Source of the DNA: JAEUHO01 sp046350655
GTDB taxonomy: Bacteria; Planctomycetota; PLA2; JAEUHO01
Direction of reading: 5' to 3'
DNA: 64,000 nucleotides
NCBI GenBank assembly: GCA_046350655.1
Contig: JAXMAB010000014.1
Coordinates: 1 to 64,000 of the forward strand
Below, one piece after another: positions 16,242 through 26,100 of the stretch (positions are counted from its first letter, which is position 1; every line of letters begins with the position of its first letter). A program made the translations under genes and the position numbers. The notes under the pieces were generated by a model. It was given only the letters and a program-made list of their open reading frames with translations, was not told the DNA's origin and made no database searches.

Positions 16242-17887
16242 GTGCCGCTCCCCTCGACCGCGTCGCCCTCGTCGAGGTCCGCGAGGTCGCGGCGGGGATC
16301 GGGCGGCGGCGGGCCGTCGAGCGGCAGCGTGAAGCGGAACGCCGCGCCGCCGTCGGGGCGGTTCGCCGCGGTCAGCGTGCCGCCGTGCGCGTGGACGATG
16401 CCCCGGCACACCGCCAGCCCGAGCCCGACGCCCTGCCCGGGCGCGGAGTCGGCGCCCCGCCGGAACCGCTCGAAGACCGCTTCCACCTCCCCGGACGCGA
16501 GGCCCGGCCCGCGATCGAGGACCTCCACCACGACCTCGGTCGCGGCCGGGGCCCTCGCCCGGACGACGACCTCCGTGCCCGGCGGCGTGTGCTTGGCCAC
16601 GTTGTCGAGGAGGTTGATCAGCACCTGCTCGACGAGGACCGCGTCGATCGGGACGAGGGGCAGGTCGGCGGGCACGTCCACGACGAGCGGCCGCCCCGCG
16701 AGCAGGCGCTCGGAGCGTCCGGCGACGGCGCCGACGATGTCGTCGAGGGGCTGCCACTCCTTCGAGGGCCGGATCGCGCCCGCGTCGAGGCGCGTCATCG
16801 AGAGCAGGTTCGCGACCAGCCGGTTCAGGCGGTCCACCTCGCGTTCGATCTCGCGCGCGAGGGACGTCCGCCGGGCCAGCGGGAGGTCGTCGCCGCGGTC
16901 GGCGAGGTGGGTCGCGGCGCCCAGGATCACGGCGAGCGGCGTGCGCAGGTCGTGCGAGACGCTGGAGAGGAGCGCGCTCCGGAGCCGCTCCGTGCGGCTC
17001 TCGAGCTCCGCGCGCTGCGCGACGCCGGCGAGGCGCACCCGTTCGTACGCGTCGGCGACGACCCGCGCCATCCCCTCGACCAGCGCGAGGCCCTCCTCGT
17101 TCCACCCCTGCGACCGGGCGCGACGCACCACGAGCGCGCCGAACCCGCGCCCCTTGCCCGCGAGCGGCGAGGCGACGACCGCGGCGTCCGTGTCGGGCTC
17201 TTCCCAGTGCACCGCGGCGCCGCGGCCCACGGCCTCGACGACGGCCGCCGCCTCGCCCGGCGGGAGCGCGACCGCGCCCGCCGGGCCCACCCCGTCCCCC
17301 ACCGTGCCGTCCGCCGCCAGGACGACGACGTGGGCCTCGCCGTCGAGGGCGGCCGCCGTGCGGGACGCCGCGACGCGGAGCACCTCGTCCTCGCGCTCGA
17401 CGCGCGCGAGGGCGCGGGCCGCGCCGCGCAGCGCCTCCGCGTGGCGGGCCCGCCGGTCCGCCACGAGGGCGTAGACGTGCAGCCGGGCGGTCATCGTCCC
17501 GACGACGAGCGCGACGACCAGGAACGCCAGCGCCATCAGGAGGTCGCGGGGCTTGGTCGGGAACGCGAACGCGGGCGGGACGAAGAAGTACGCGTTGGCG
17601 AGGACCGCCAACAGCGCCCCGAGCAGCGCCACCCGCCAGCCCGCGCGCGACGCGATGAGGACGATCGCGACGACGTAGATGAGCGGCACGCTCTCCTTGA
17701 GGTCCGCGTGCTCCGCGATCCAGCCGAGGCCCGTGGCGACCGCGATGGCCCCGACGGCCGCGGCGATCGCGACGCCCTCTCGCGGTCGCGTCCGACCGAC
17801 CGACGTGGAAGCGCGCTCGAACGCCGGCCGCGGCTCGGCGGGCGGCGCCACGGGGTCGTCGGGACGCGGTTCGGCCACGGCGGGCAC
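16238..17887 (-). CDS. KdpD-like histidine kinase lacking the N-terminal Kdp sensor
   Basis: 549 residues from GTG 17887. After a Pro-rich N-terminus, four membrane helices (~38-140) match the DUF4118 module of KdpD (SVPLIYVVAIVLIASRAGWRVALLGALLAVLANAYFFVPP region). A GAF-like domain follows (~160-290), then HisKA with H312 (SSVSHDLRTPLAVILG) and a HATPase (NLLDNVAKHTPPG, DRGPGL, GQGVGLGLAVCRGIVHAHGG). The KdpD N-terminal ATP-binding and Usp domains are absent, so this is a shortened form. It overlaps its response regulator by 4 bp. Probably senses K+ limitation or envelope stress; the signal is inferred from the family only. Confidence 0.9.
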   Translation of the reverse strand: MPAVAEPRPDDPVAPPAEPRPAFERASTSVGRTRPREGVAIAAAVGAIAVATGLGWIAEHADLKESVPLIYVVAIVLIASRAGWRVALLGALLAVLANAYFFVPPAFAFPTKPRDLLMALAFLVVALVVGTMTARLHVYALVADRRARHAEALRGAARALARVEREDEVLRVAASRTAAALDGEAHVVVLAADGTVGDGVGPAGAVALPPGEAAAVVEAVGRGAAVHWEEPDTDAAVVASPLAGKGRGFGALVVRRARSQGWNEEGLALVEGMARVVADAYERVRLAGVAQRAELESRTERLRSALLSSVSHDLRTPLAVILGAATHLADRGDDLPLARRTSLAREIEREVDRLNRLVANLLSMTRLDAGAIRPSKEWQPLDDIVGAVAGRSERLLAGRPLVVDVPADLPLVPIDAVLVEQVLINLLDNVAKHTPPGTEVVVRARAPAATEVVVEVLDRGPGLASGEVEAVFERFRRGADSAPGQGVGLGLAVCRGIVHAHGGTLTAANRPDGGAAFRFTLPLDGPPPPDPRRDLADLDEGDAVEGSGT

Positions 17888-17941
17888 CTCGTGCGGACGG
17901 GGGCGCGACGGCGCGGGCCGGGCCTCGCCGTCGCGACGCGG

Positions 17942-18364
17942 TCAGCGCCGCGTCAGGACGGCGAACAGCGAGCCGGACTCCACCTCGATCGTCTTGGCGC
18001 CCTGGGACCGCAGCCGCCAGTCGTCGCGTTGCGCCTCCGGGATCGGCTTCCCGTCCTTCGACGTCGCGCGCAGGAAGATCGCGTCGAACCCGGACTTGTA
18101 CGTGCCCTCGGAGACGAGCGCGTCCTTCCCGCCGGTGATCGTCAGCGTGTAGGTGTTGTCGCCGCGCAGCTCCAGGACGACGTTGACGCCCTCGAGCTTC
18201 TTGCGCACGGCCGCCTGCTGCTCGATCTCCGCGCGCCCGACGGTGGCCTCGACGTCGAGCGCCCACGTGACCGTGCGGCCGGCGGCCGGGGCCTTGCCGC
18301 AGGCGGCCAGGACGGCGAACAGCGCGCAGGCGAGCGCGACGGCACGCAGCAGGGGCGTGGGCAT
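17942..18364 (-). CDS. Small lipoprotein, lipocalin-like
   Basis: 140 residues, ATG 18364. Type II signal peptide with lipobox LAAC (LLRAVALACALFAVLAAC|G) for lipid anchoring. The mature part is beta-rich: TVTWALDVEAT, VVLELRGDNTYTLTITGG, SEGTYKSGFDAIFLRAT, WRLRSQGAKTIEVESG, LFAVLTR. This recalls the small lipocalin-like proteins that report residual variance in stress responses, but no specific family is assigned. It lies 54 bp upstream of the KdpD-like gene on the same strand and could be its sensory partner or merely a neighbour. Confidence 0.75.
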   Translation of the reverse strand: MPTPLLRAVALACALFAVLAACGKAPAAGRTVTWALDVEATVGRAEIEQQAAVRKKLEGVNVVLELRGDNTYTLTITGGKDALVSEGTYKSGFDAIFLRATSKDGKPIPEAQRDDWRLRSQGAKTIEVESGSLFAVLTRR

Positions 18365-18648
18365 GGGTCCCTCGGTCGTCGGCGGAACGGGGACGGCCGA
18401 CGCCCGACAGGGTACGCGTGCGGCCGCACCGACGCCATCCACCGGGGGTGTCTCCCCCGCTCCACGATCCGGTCGGGCGACCGGTCCGGTCCGAAGGTCC
18501 CGCCGCCCGGCGTCCGGAGAGGGCGACCGCATCGTTCGCGTTGCGCGACGGCCCCGCGGCCGGCAGGGCGCGACGGGTGCGGAGCCGCCCCCCGCCGGCG
18601 CCCGACGCGGCGTCCACCGGCGGCAGGGCCCGTTCCGGACGGCCCGGG

Positions 18649-19230
18649 CTACCCGGGCCTGGTGCGGTCGCCGAACGCGCGTTCGCGTTCGATGCGCAGC
18701 GGCGCCGGGGCCTTCGCCGGGATGGGCGAGGGCGGCGGCGGCGCGGGCTCCTCGTCCGGCGGGAGCGGCGGTTCCGTCGCGGGGTCGAACGTCGGGTCGG
18801 AACGGTCGGTCGCATCGATCCGCAGGAGCGCGCACTGCGCCGTCGTGAGCGGACGGCGGAACCGGATCCCGAGCCGCAGGAACGACCGCTCCTTCGGACT
18901 CGTCGTCACGCGCACCACGTCGCCCCGCACCGTCAGGTCCGGCGCGAGGGTCACCGTCACGCCCTTCGCGAACGCGACCGCGGCGAGGTACGCCATCGGC
19001 ATCAGGTCGCCTTCGTGGAGCGGCGGCACGTCGGCGTCCACCGCCTCCGCGAGCAGTCCGCCCCGGGACACGTCGACGGTCCGCGCGCGTAGCGTGGCCC
19101 CGATGCCCGCGCAGACCACGTCGAGGGCGCGGGCCTGCCGCGTCCAGCGACGGCGGCCGGTCAGCAGCGCTTCGACGGTCTCGGGCGGCGGCTTCCCCAC
19201 GACACGGGCTCCGGTACGGGCAGCGTCCAC
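18649..19230 (-). CDS. PilZ-domain protein
   Basis: 193 residues from GTG 19230; the frame is open further upstream, but this is the first sensible start. PilZ-like core at ~25-125: RRRWTRQARALDVV with the Arg pair, then RARTVDVSRGGLLAEAVD, matching the (D/N)xSxxG motif that binds c-di-GMP. The rest of the barrel includes VRGDVVRVT and FLRLGIRFRRPL. The tail (~140-193) is Pro/Asp/Glu-rich and disordered. PilZ proteins act as c-di-GMP receptors in motility, envelope or polysaccharide control; an EAL phosphodiesterase lies 3 kb away. Confidence 0.8.
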   Translation of the reverse strand: MDAARTGARVVGKPPPETVEALLTGRRRWTRQARALDVVCAGIGATLRARTVDVSRGGLLAEAVDADVPPLHEGDLMPMAYLAAVAFAKGVTVTLAPDLTVRGDVVRVTTSPKERSFLRLGIRFRRPLTTAQCALLRIDATDRSDPTFDPATEPPLPPDEEPAPPPPSPIPAKAPAPLRIERERAFGDRTRPG

Positions 19231-19396
19231 GACCGGTCCCCATCGACCAGCGGCGTCGCCGCGCTCAAGCCCCCCCCCGGTCGGTGCCGATCGTCGGACG
19301 TCCTCCGACGCCGGGTCCGTCGGCGTCGCGCGGCGTCCGTACGGCGCGAACCCGGCGCGACCGATCACGTCCAAGGCAGAGACGCGGGAGGATCCG

Positions 19397-20392
19397 ATGG
19401 ACCGACGGACGTGGTGGTGGTGGGTGGGGATCGTGCTCTCGACGGGCGCGGCGACGCGGGGAGCGGCGCGCGCGGACATCACGATCCCCGACCCGCCCAG
19501 GTCGAAACGCGTGCCCGTCGTCGAGACGGTGGACTGGGGCGTGTTCCAGGACCGCGTCTCGCGGCCGTACACCGTCAAGGCCGGGGACACGCTGCGCAGC
19601 ATCGCCGCCGCCCAGTGCGGCGACGCCGCGCGGTGGAAGGTCCTCGTCGAGGCGAACCCGGCGCTCGCCGCCGCGCCCGATCGGATCCGCACGGGCGACG
19701 CGTTGTGGATCCCGCCGCCGCGCGCCTTCGCGGCCGTCGCCCCCCCCGCCGCGGGCACCGCCGACCCGAAGACCGCGCTCGAGCCCTGGTACGACGCGTT
19801 CACGCTGAAGTGGGTGTCGCGCCACCAGACGGGGATCGCCGACCGGACCGAGCCGGCGCCCCCCGCCCGGTCGAGGACGGGCTCGTTCCTGCTGCTGCCG
19901 CACGCCGACACGGCCGCGATCGTCGCCGCGCGGGCTTCCCGCGAGGTCCCGTGGGGCGACCCGCTGCTCGCGCGCGCCGTCTTCGTGGGCTTCGGGCACC
20001 CGAACCTCGTCCATACCGACGAGGGCACGGTCCGCATCGAGGTGACGACGCGCCTCACCGGCCGGGACGGAGCGAGCGTCACGCGGACGCAGGACGTCCG
20101 CCGGCTCGACGCCGCGGGGAAGGTCGTGACGAAGGGGGTCCCCGTCGAGGAGGTGGATCTCCTCGGTCGCCCGCTGCCCCTGCGCCCCGTGCCGACGCCG
20201 ACCTCGTCGCCCGACGAGACCCCGCCGCCCGCGCCGCCCTCCTCGCCGCCGGGCGCCGAGCCCCTCGTGGACGCCCCCGCCGACGACGGCGCGCGGTGGC
20301 CCGCGTGGCTCGGGCTGTTCGTCGCGGGGACCGGCGCCGCGGTCCTCGGTGGGATCGCGGTCGTCCGTCGGCGACGATCCCCCGCCGCGTGA
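19397..20392 (+). CDS. LysM-domain protein with C-terminal membrane anchor
   Basis: 331 residues, ATG 19397 with GGAGG at -11. N-terminal signal segment (WWWWVGIVLSTGAATRGAARA). A LysM domain at ~55-105 (YTVKAGDTLRSIAAAQCGDAARWKVLVEANPAL, then RIRTGDALWIPP) binds peptidoglycan or chitin-like glycans. A domain of ~150 residues of unknown fold follows, then a Pro-rich linker and a C-terminal membrane helix (WLGLFVAGTGAAVLGGIAVVRRRR). It appears tethered in the inner membrane and to reach into the periplasm. Its stop overlaps the next start (GTGA), so it heads a three-gene membrane operon. Confidence 0.85.
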   Translation: MDRRTWWWWVGIVLSTGAATRGAARADITIPDPPRSKRVPVVETVDWGVFQDRVSRPYTVKAGDTLRSIAAAQCGDAARWKVLVEANPALAAAPDRIRTGDALWIPPPRAFAAVAPPAAGTADPKTALEPWYDAFTLKWVSRHQTGIADRTEPAPPARSRTGSFLLLPHADTAAIVAARASREVPWGDPLLARAVFVGFGHPNLVHTDEGTVRIEVTTRLTGRDGASVTRTQDVRRLDAAGKVVTKGVPVEEVDLLGRPLPLRPVPTPTSSPDETPPPAPPSSPPGAEPLVDAPADDGARWPAWLGLFVAGTGAAVLGGIAVVRRRRSPAA

Positions 20393-21390
20393 CGCAAGGC
20401 CCGGCCCGCCCCGCTCCCCTCCCCCCGACCGCCGCGGTCGTCGCGTACGTCGTCGGCGCGGCATGGCTCGCGTCCGCCGCCCCGCTGCTCGCGTACGCGG
20501 GCTCGCTCGCGTTGTTCGGCGCGCCGCACGCGCTCGCCGAGCTGCGCTACGTGGACGGCCGCTTCGGGGCGGGCCTCGCGTCGGGGCGCGGGATCGTCGT
20601 CGCGGGGGTGCTCGCGGGGGTCGTGGCGCTCCGCGCGCTGGTCCTGCTCGGCCACGCCCCCGCCCTCGACGCCTATGTCGTCGAGCTGGGCCTCGTCGCG
20701 GTCCTCGCGTTCCTGGTGGTCCCCGCGCTCGCGGCGCGGCCCGCGCGCGCGGCCGTCGCGGTCGGCGTCGGCGCCGCGATCGCGCTGGGCTCGTTCCTCG
20801 ACCCGCTCCTCACGATCGTCGTGCTCGCGATCCTGCACAACGCGACGCCCGTCGGGTTCCTCGCGGAACGCGACGACGTCCGCGCGAGGGCCCTGCCCGC
20901 GTGCGCGGTCGCGTTCGTCGCCGTCCCGCTCCTGATCGCGACCGGGCTGCCGTCCGCGGGCCTCGCCGCGCTCGGCCTCGCCGCCCCCGACGCGGGCCCC
21001 GCGTCGGCCGGGACGCTCTCCGACCACCTGCGCGTGTTCGTCCCGCCGGCGTGGCTCGGCACCGCCCGCGCCGCGGACGTGTTCGCGGCGTCGGCCTACC
21101 TGCAGCTCCTGCACTACGGGATCGTGCTCGGCGTCCTGCCCCGGCTCCTGCGCGTCGGCCCCGACGCGCCGGTCCTGCCGTGGCCGCGCGCGCGCGGGCT
21201 GACGCTCGCGATCGCCGTCGTCGGCGTCGCGTTCGCCGTCGCGTTCCTCGCGCGGTTCGCGCCGACGCGCGCGACGTACGGCCTCCTCGCGTCGGTCCAC
21301 GCCTGGCTCGAGGTGCCCGTGCTCCTGCTCGCGCTGGGCGGGCGCGCGGCGGCGACCGGGCCTCGCGGTCCCGAGGGGAGGATCGCGTGA
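20389..21390 (+). CDS. Polytopic membrane protein with conserved intramembrane histidines
   Basis: 333 residues, GTG start overlapping the LysM gene. Eight or so hydrophobic segments. Histidines sit in or at membrane helices in distinctive motifs: FGAPHALAELRY (TM1), ILHNATPVGFLAER, YLQLLHYGIVLGVLPRLL and SVHAWLEVPVLLLAL. Such a pattern suggests metal or heme ligation; the overall look is vaguely like Brp/Blh carotene-cleaving enzymes, but the motifs do not match cleanly. The C-terminal residues (TGPRGPEG) are encoded by a copy of the CCGGGCCTCGCGGTCCC repeat at 21356-21372. Function unknown. Confidence 0.75.
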   Translation: MTQGPARPAPLPPTAAVVAYVVGAAWLASAAPLLAYAGSLALFGAPHALAELRYVDGRFGAGLASGRGIVVAGVLAGVVALRALVLLGHAPALDAYVVELGLVAVLAFLVVPALAARPARAAVAVGVGAAIALGSFLDPLLTIVVLAILHNATPVGFLAERDDVRARALPACAVAFVAVPLLIATGLPSAGLAALGLAAPDAGPASAGTLSDHLRVFVPPAWLGTARAADVFAASAYLQLLHYGIVLGVLPRLLRVGPDAPVLPWPRARGLTLAIAVVGVAFAVAFLARFAPTRATYGLLASVHAWLEVPVLLLALGGRAAATGPRGPEGRIA

Positions 21391-21731
21391 CCCAGACCCA
21401 GGCGTTCCTCCTCACGCTCGCGATCGAGCTGCCGCTGGTGTTCGTCGGCGCGTGGGCGTCGGCGGCGCCGCGCGCGTCCTGGCGGCGGCTGCCGCTCGTC
21501 GCGCTCGCGGCGAACGCGCTGACGCACCCGCTGTTGTGGCTCGTCGACCCGGCGCTCGCGCCGCACGTCGGTCGGGCGCTGCGCTGGGGCGTGCTCGAGA
21601 CGGCGATCGCGGTCGTCGAGGGCCTCGCGTACGCCTACGCGGCCGGGCTCGGCGCGCGGCGTGGGCTGGCGCTCGGCTTCCTCGCGAACGCGGTGTCGTT
21701 CGGGGTCGGGCTCTGGATCTACTACGGCTGA
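21387..21731 (+). CDS. Small membrane protein (3-4 helices)
   Basis: 114 residues, GTG start overlapping the upstream stop (GTGA). Hydrophobic segments at ~5-24, 33-52, 65-88 and 93-112. Pro and His occur in NALTHPLLWLV, a pattern seen in small membrane proteins of unknown function. It is translationally coupled to the His-rich membrane protein and probably forms a complex with it. Ends by overlapping the convergent next gene by 10 bp. Confidence 0.75.
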   Translation: MTQTQAFLLTLAIELPLVFVGAWASAAPRASWRRLPLVALAANALTHPLLWLVDPALAPHVGRALRWGVLETAIAVVEGLAYAYAAGLGARRGLALGFLANAVSFGVGLWIYYG

Positions 21732-21961
21732 ACCGCGGCCGAGGCGTCGCGGCGGCGGTAGAGCAGGGCGATGAGGATCCCGGCGAGCACGAGGCCGCCC
21801 ACCACGACGATCCACTTCACGGTCGTGCTCGTGCCCGCCTCGGCCGGCGCGGCGTCGCGCGGGCGCGGGGGTTCCGAGTCGACGACGATGTCGGCGCGGA
21901 CGGAGGGCGCGAGGACGGCGCAGCCGAGGAGCAGCGCGGCGCGGGCGGCGATCGATCGCAT
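21722..21961 (-). CDS. Small secreted protein with C-terminal membrane anchor
   Basis: 79 residues, ATG 21961. Signal peptide (MRSIAARAALLLGCAVLAPSVRA), a short Pro/Glu-rich linker, a membrane helix (WIVVVGGLVLAGILIALLY) and a basic tail. The layout is like the C-terminus of the LysM protein in the opposite operon, suggesting a small periplasmic-facing anchor. No family recognised. Its 3' end overlaps the convergent membrane gene by 10 bp. Confidence 0.6.
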   Translation of the reverse strand: MRSIAARAALLLGCAVLAPSVRADIVVDSEPPRPRDAAPAEAGTSTTVKWIVVVGGLVLAGILIALLYRRRDASAAVQP

Positions 21962-22145
21962 CCGGGCAGGGTAGCCCCCCGGACGACGAAGTCCCCGCGT
22001 CGCGCATCGAGACGGCGGCCCCCCGGGCGACTCTCATCGCGCGTCGTCGCCGTCGCAGGACGCGACGGATCGGCGCCCGCGGGCCCCGCCCCCCGGGCGT
22101 GGCGAACGCTCGCGGCGCTGGCACGCGCTTTGGAAAGGGGGGCCC

Positions 22146-22973
22146 ATGCCCACCGCCACGCTCGACGACGTCGCCTCCCCGCCGCCGCGGATCGACACGC
22201 ACCGCGAGGCCCTCTCCCTCGGCCGGGACCTCGACACCGCCCTCGCGCGCGGCGAGCTGCGCGTGGTCTACCAGCCGATCGTCGACCTCGACGACGGGCG
22301 CGGGGTGGGCGCCGAGGCGCTGCTGCGGTGGACGCACCCGACGCGGGGCGAGGTGCTGCCGTCGGCGTTCGTCGCCGCCGCCGAGCGGTCGGGCGCGATC
22401 GTCGCGATCGGTCGCTTCGTGCTGCGGACCGCGTGCCGCGACGCCGCGGCCTGGCGCCGCGGGACCGGCGCGACGACCTTCGTCAGCGTGAACGTGTCGC
22501 ACGTCCAGCTGCTCGACCCCGCGTTCCCGCTCGACGTGCGCGAGGCGCTGCTCGACGCGGGGCTGCCCGCGGCGGCGCTGACCCTGGAGCTCGTCGAGAC
22601 GCGCGCGCGCGGCTCGGTCGCGACGCTGGCGCGGGCCCTCGACGCGGTGCGCGCGATCGGCGTGCGCGTGGCGTTCGACGACTTCGGGACGGGGTTCGCG
22701 GCGTTGGGCGACCTCGCCCGGCTCCCGGTGGACGTGCTGAAGCTCCCCCGCCCGTTCGTGGCGCCGCTGCCGGGCGACGACACCGTCGCCCGCGCGATCC
22801 TCGCGATCGGCCGCGCGCTCGGCCTCGACGTGGTCGCCGAGGGCGTCGAGGACGAGGCGCAGGCGGCGCGGCTGCGCGCCCTCGGGTGCCGGCGCGCGCA
22901 GGGGTTCCACTTCGCCCGCCCGATGCCCGCGGAGGGCGTCGCGGCCGCGCTGCGCGGTCGCGTGGCCGCCTGA
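22146..22973 (+). CDS. EAL-domain c-di-GMP phosphodiesterase
   Basis: 275 residues, ATG 22146 with AAAGGGG upstream. A lone EAL domain without sensor, cytoplasmic. Signature residues are present: AEALLRW (EAL motif), VNVS (Asn), LELVET (Glu), FDDFGTGFAAL (DDFG pair), Lys in VDVLKLP, VVAEGVED (Glu) and QGFHFARP (Gln). The full set argues for active hydrolysis of c-di-GMP to pGpG. The KLP in place of the usual KID/KIDxxF is a small departure. A PilZ protein nearby may read the same messenger. Confidence 0.92.
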   Translation: MPTATLDDVASPPPRIDTHREALSLGRDLDTALARGELRVVYQPIVDLDDGRGVGAEALLRWTHPTRGEVLPSAFVAAAERSGAIVAIGRFVLRTACRDAAAWRRGTGATTFVSVNVSHVQLLDPAFPLDVREALLDAGLPAAALTLELVETRARGSVATLARALDAVRAIGVRVAFDDFGTGFAALGDLARLPVDVLKLPRPFVAPLPGDDTVARAILAIGRALGLDVVAEGVEDEAQAARLRALGCRRAQGFHFARPMPAEGVAAALRGRVAA

Positions 22974-22974
22974 C

Positions 22975-22985
22975 GCGAGGCCCGG
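22975..22985. repeat. GCGAGGCCCGG repeat copy
   Basis: Begins 2 bp after the stop of the EAL gene, as TGACGCGAGGCCCGG. Member of the 3'-end-associated repeat family. Confidence 0.65.
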
Positions 22986-23111
22986 TCGGCGGCGCGGCGA
23001 TCCCGCCCTCCCGCGTCGGGCACCGAAGGGCGCCTTCGCCCGCGGCGGGCCCGCCGATCGACGACCGGCACGGCGGGCGGCGGCCCGTCCGGGACTCGGG
23101 AGGCCCGGTCG

Positions 23112-26100
23112 TCAGCGCTTCGCGCCCTGGGTCCGCACGTACGGGTCCGTCTCGGTGGCGAGGCGCTTCTCGAGCGCCGCCAGCACCTCCTCGAGGACCG
23201 CGGCGTCGGCCTTCGGCAGCGCCTGCCAGCGGCGCAGGAGCCGCGCCGCGTCGGCGCGCACCCCCCAGTCGCCGTGGTCGAGGAGGGCCGCGACGGCGCG
23301 CCCGACCGACACGTCGGGCTCGAGCGCGCTGCGGGTCCACGCGTCGAGGACGGTCCGCAGCGCCCGCGAGCGGGTGTCCTCGAAGAACGTGCCCTGCAGG
23401 AGCCACGACCGCATCGAGGCCGCGTACCGAGGGCCGTGCTCGGCGAGGAGGGTCGCGAGGCGCGACCGCACGCTCACGAGCGGGTGGTCGAGCAGGTTCT
23501 CGACCTCCTTGCCCGGGTCGCTCTCGAGCCCGAGCAGCACGCCCAGGGCCGCGAGGATCCGCGGCTCGTCGCCGACGTCGCGCGCGCCGTCGGCGGGCGC
23601 CGGGCCGCGGTGGGCCGACGCGAGCCAGGCCCGCAGGCGATCGTCGCCGGCGTGGCTGCCGAGCGCCTGGAGCACCCCGGCCGCGCGCCGCGGGAGGCTC
23701 GCGTCCTTCGCGTCGAGGAGGGCCGCCACCTCGGCGGAGAGCTCCGTCACCTTCATCTCGCCCACGAGCGTCAGCGCGAGCCGCAGGCGGCGGTCCACCG
23801 GCGACGCGAGGTTGCGCTTCAGCAGCGCCACGACGTCGGGGCGCGCGCCGGCCTCGCCGAGGCCCGTCAGCACGTCCACGTAGGCCCGCACCTCGAGGCC
23901 GGAGTCGTCCTTCTCCATCTTCGCCTCGAGCCGCGGCAGCACGTCCTTGCCCGCCGCCACGAGCCGCTTGCGCGCCACGGGGACGATGGCGCGGTTGTCG
24001 CCCACCTCCCACCGGCAGGCGATCGCCCACAGCTCGTCGAAGACCTTGTCGTCGAGCGGACCCTCGTGGCGCGTGACCGCGGGCAGCTCGACCTTGCCCG
24101 ACGGCTGGTCGGCCGCGGGGGTCCCGCCGCCGGGCCCGGCCTTCTCGCCCGCGGGCTCGAGGTCGACGCCGAGGCCGACGTCCATCCCGCGCCAGACGTC
24201 GCCGTCCTTCATCGCGCCGAGGTAGTCGTCCTTCCCCGCGAGGTCGACGAGGAGGCCGACGCTGCCGAACCCGCGCGCGGGCCGGCCGCCGTTGAACCCG
24301 CCGTCGCGGCGCGCCGCGTACGTGTCGTCGCCGGCGCGGTCGAGGTGGATGCCGACGGCGTTCGTCAGCCCGCAGCCGTTGCACGACGTGTTGCCGTGGT
24401 AGCGGTCGTTGCCGCCGCGGTCGTGGAGCACGCTGGCGGCGAAGTCGTGGCTGCCGCCCTGCCCGAGCCCCGAGTGCATGACGTAGGCGTCGCTGCCCGC
24501 GACGTCCACGAGGCCGCCGACCGCGAGGTGGATGCCGCTCCCCTGGCCGTACTGCGTCATCTCGTAGAGGTCGTGCCCGCCGCCGTCCCAGAGGAACCCG
24601 GCCGAGTACCAGTACCCGACGCCCTGGTCGTACACGTCGCCGAGGTACCGGTCGTTGCCGTCGCGGTCGATCACCATGGCGATGCCGCCGGCGTAGTCCA
24701 CGTCGCGCGCGCCGATGGCGAACCCCTGGGAGAACGACTGGTAGCGGTCGGAGAACAGCGGCGCGTGCAGGTAGACGCCGCCGGCCTCGTAGACGTCGTT
24801 CCCGCGCCGGTTGACGCACAGCGCGACGCCGCCGGGCCGCGCGAAGGCCTGCGCGTTGCCCCACGCGAGCAGCCGGTCGTCGTCGAACGCCGCGACGTCG
24901 ACGGGGTCCTTCGTCTCCTCGTCGGTCTTCACGACCGGCGGAGGCTTCGTGGCGTCGTCGAGGAGGAGGCCGATGCCGAACCCGGCCGCGCCCATGGTGA
25001 ACGTCTTCGCGTCGTACCGGTCGCTGCCGCCGTCGTCGTACAGGACGGCGACGCCGCCCGCGGCCGCGCCGAGCGAGCCGTGGCCCGCCGCGTAGCGGTC
25101 GTTGCCGCCGCCGAGGTCCACCAGCGCCGCGACGCCGAGGATCGCGGCGCCGAACGTGACGTCGGTGGAGCGCGCGTCGTACGTGTCGTCGCCGCCGAGG
25201 TCGACGACCACGCCCACGCGGCGGTTCGCGACCCCGAACGCGGCCGCGAACCGGCCTCGCTCGTAATGGTCGTCGCCGCCCGGGTCCACGATCGCGGCGT
25301 AGTCGCCGGTCCACGTCTCGTCGCCGAACGTGCCGATCGCGACGCGGCCGTACGGCGTCTCGCGCACGACCGGGGCGTCGGTGGGGAACGCCTCCTTCGG
25401 CCACGACGCGACCGACCCGAGCAGCGGGCCGAACGCCTCCGCCCACGCGCGCGCGAGCGCGGGGACGTCGATGCGCGCGGCGAGGTCGTGGAGGTAGCTC
25501 TGCGGCTTCCCCTTGAGGAACGTGTCGAGCGCCTCGGCGCGGTCCGGGTACGGCGCGGGGCCCACCGGGTGCCACGCCATCGCCTCGGGCAGCGCGTGCC
25601 GGAGCGCCAGGGCCGAGACGGCGCGCTCGGCCTCGGTGTCGCCCGCCGTCACGTCGACCTCGGGCTGCCGCCCGACGACCCCCTCGAGGAAGACGAGGGC
25701 CTGCGCGGGCGTCGTGGGCGCGAGCGGGGCCGCCGGGACCGCGAGCGCCTTCGCGGCCGCGGCCCGCATCGCCGTGTAGCTCCCCCCCGCCGGCACGCCG
25801 GCCGTCGGGAGCCCCGTCGCCGTCGCGAGCGCCGCCGTCACGAGGTCGAGGCCCTTGCCGTCGACGGCGGCGGCGATCGCGTCCATCGTCGGCGCGATCC
25901 ACATCGGGTCGCGGAGCATCTCCTTCACCACCGGGAAGCACCCGATCCCCTTCGCCATGTCCTTGCGGAAGGTGAGGTCCTCCCGGGTGCAGTTGCCCGC
26001 GTGCAGCGCGCGGTCGAGGGCGGCGAGCTCGTCCGCGGTGTAGGTCGGGCCGTACGGCGACGCGGCCGGGTCGCCGGCGGACGCGGACCCCGCGACCCCG

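Noticed and set aside
15525..17887. Complete Kdp potassium system
   Set aside because: Only KdpD/KdpE-like regulators are present; no kdpA, kdpB or kdpC is found, and the kinase lacks the N-terminal Kdp sensor domain.
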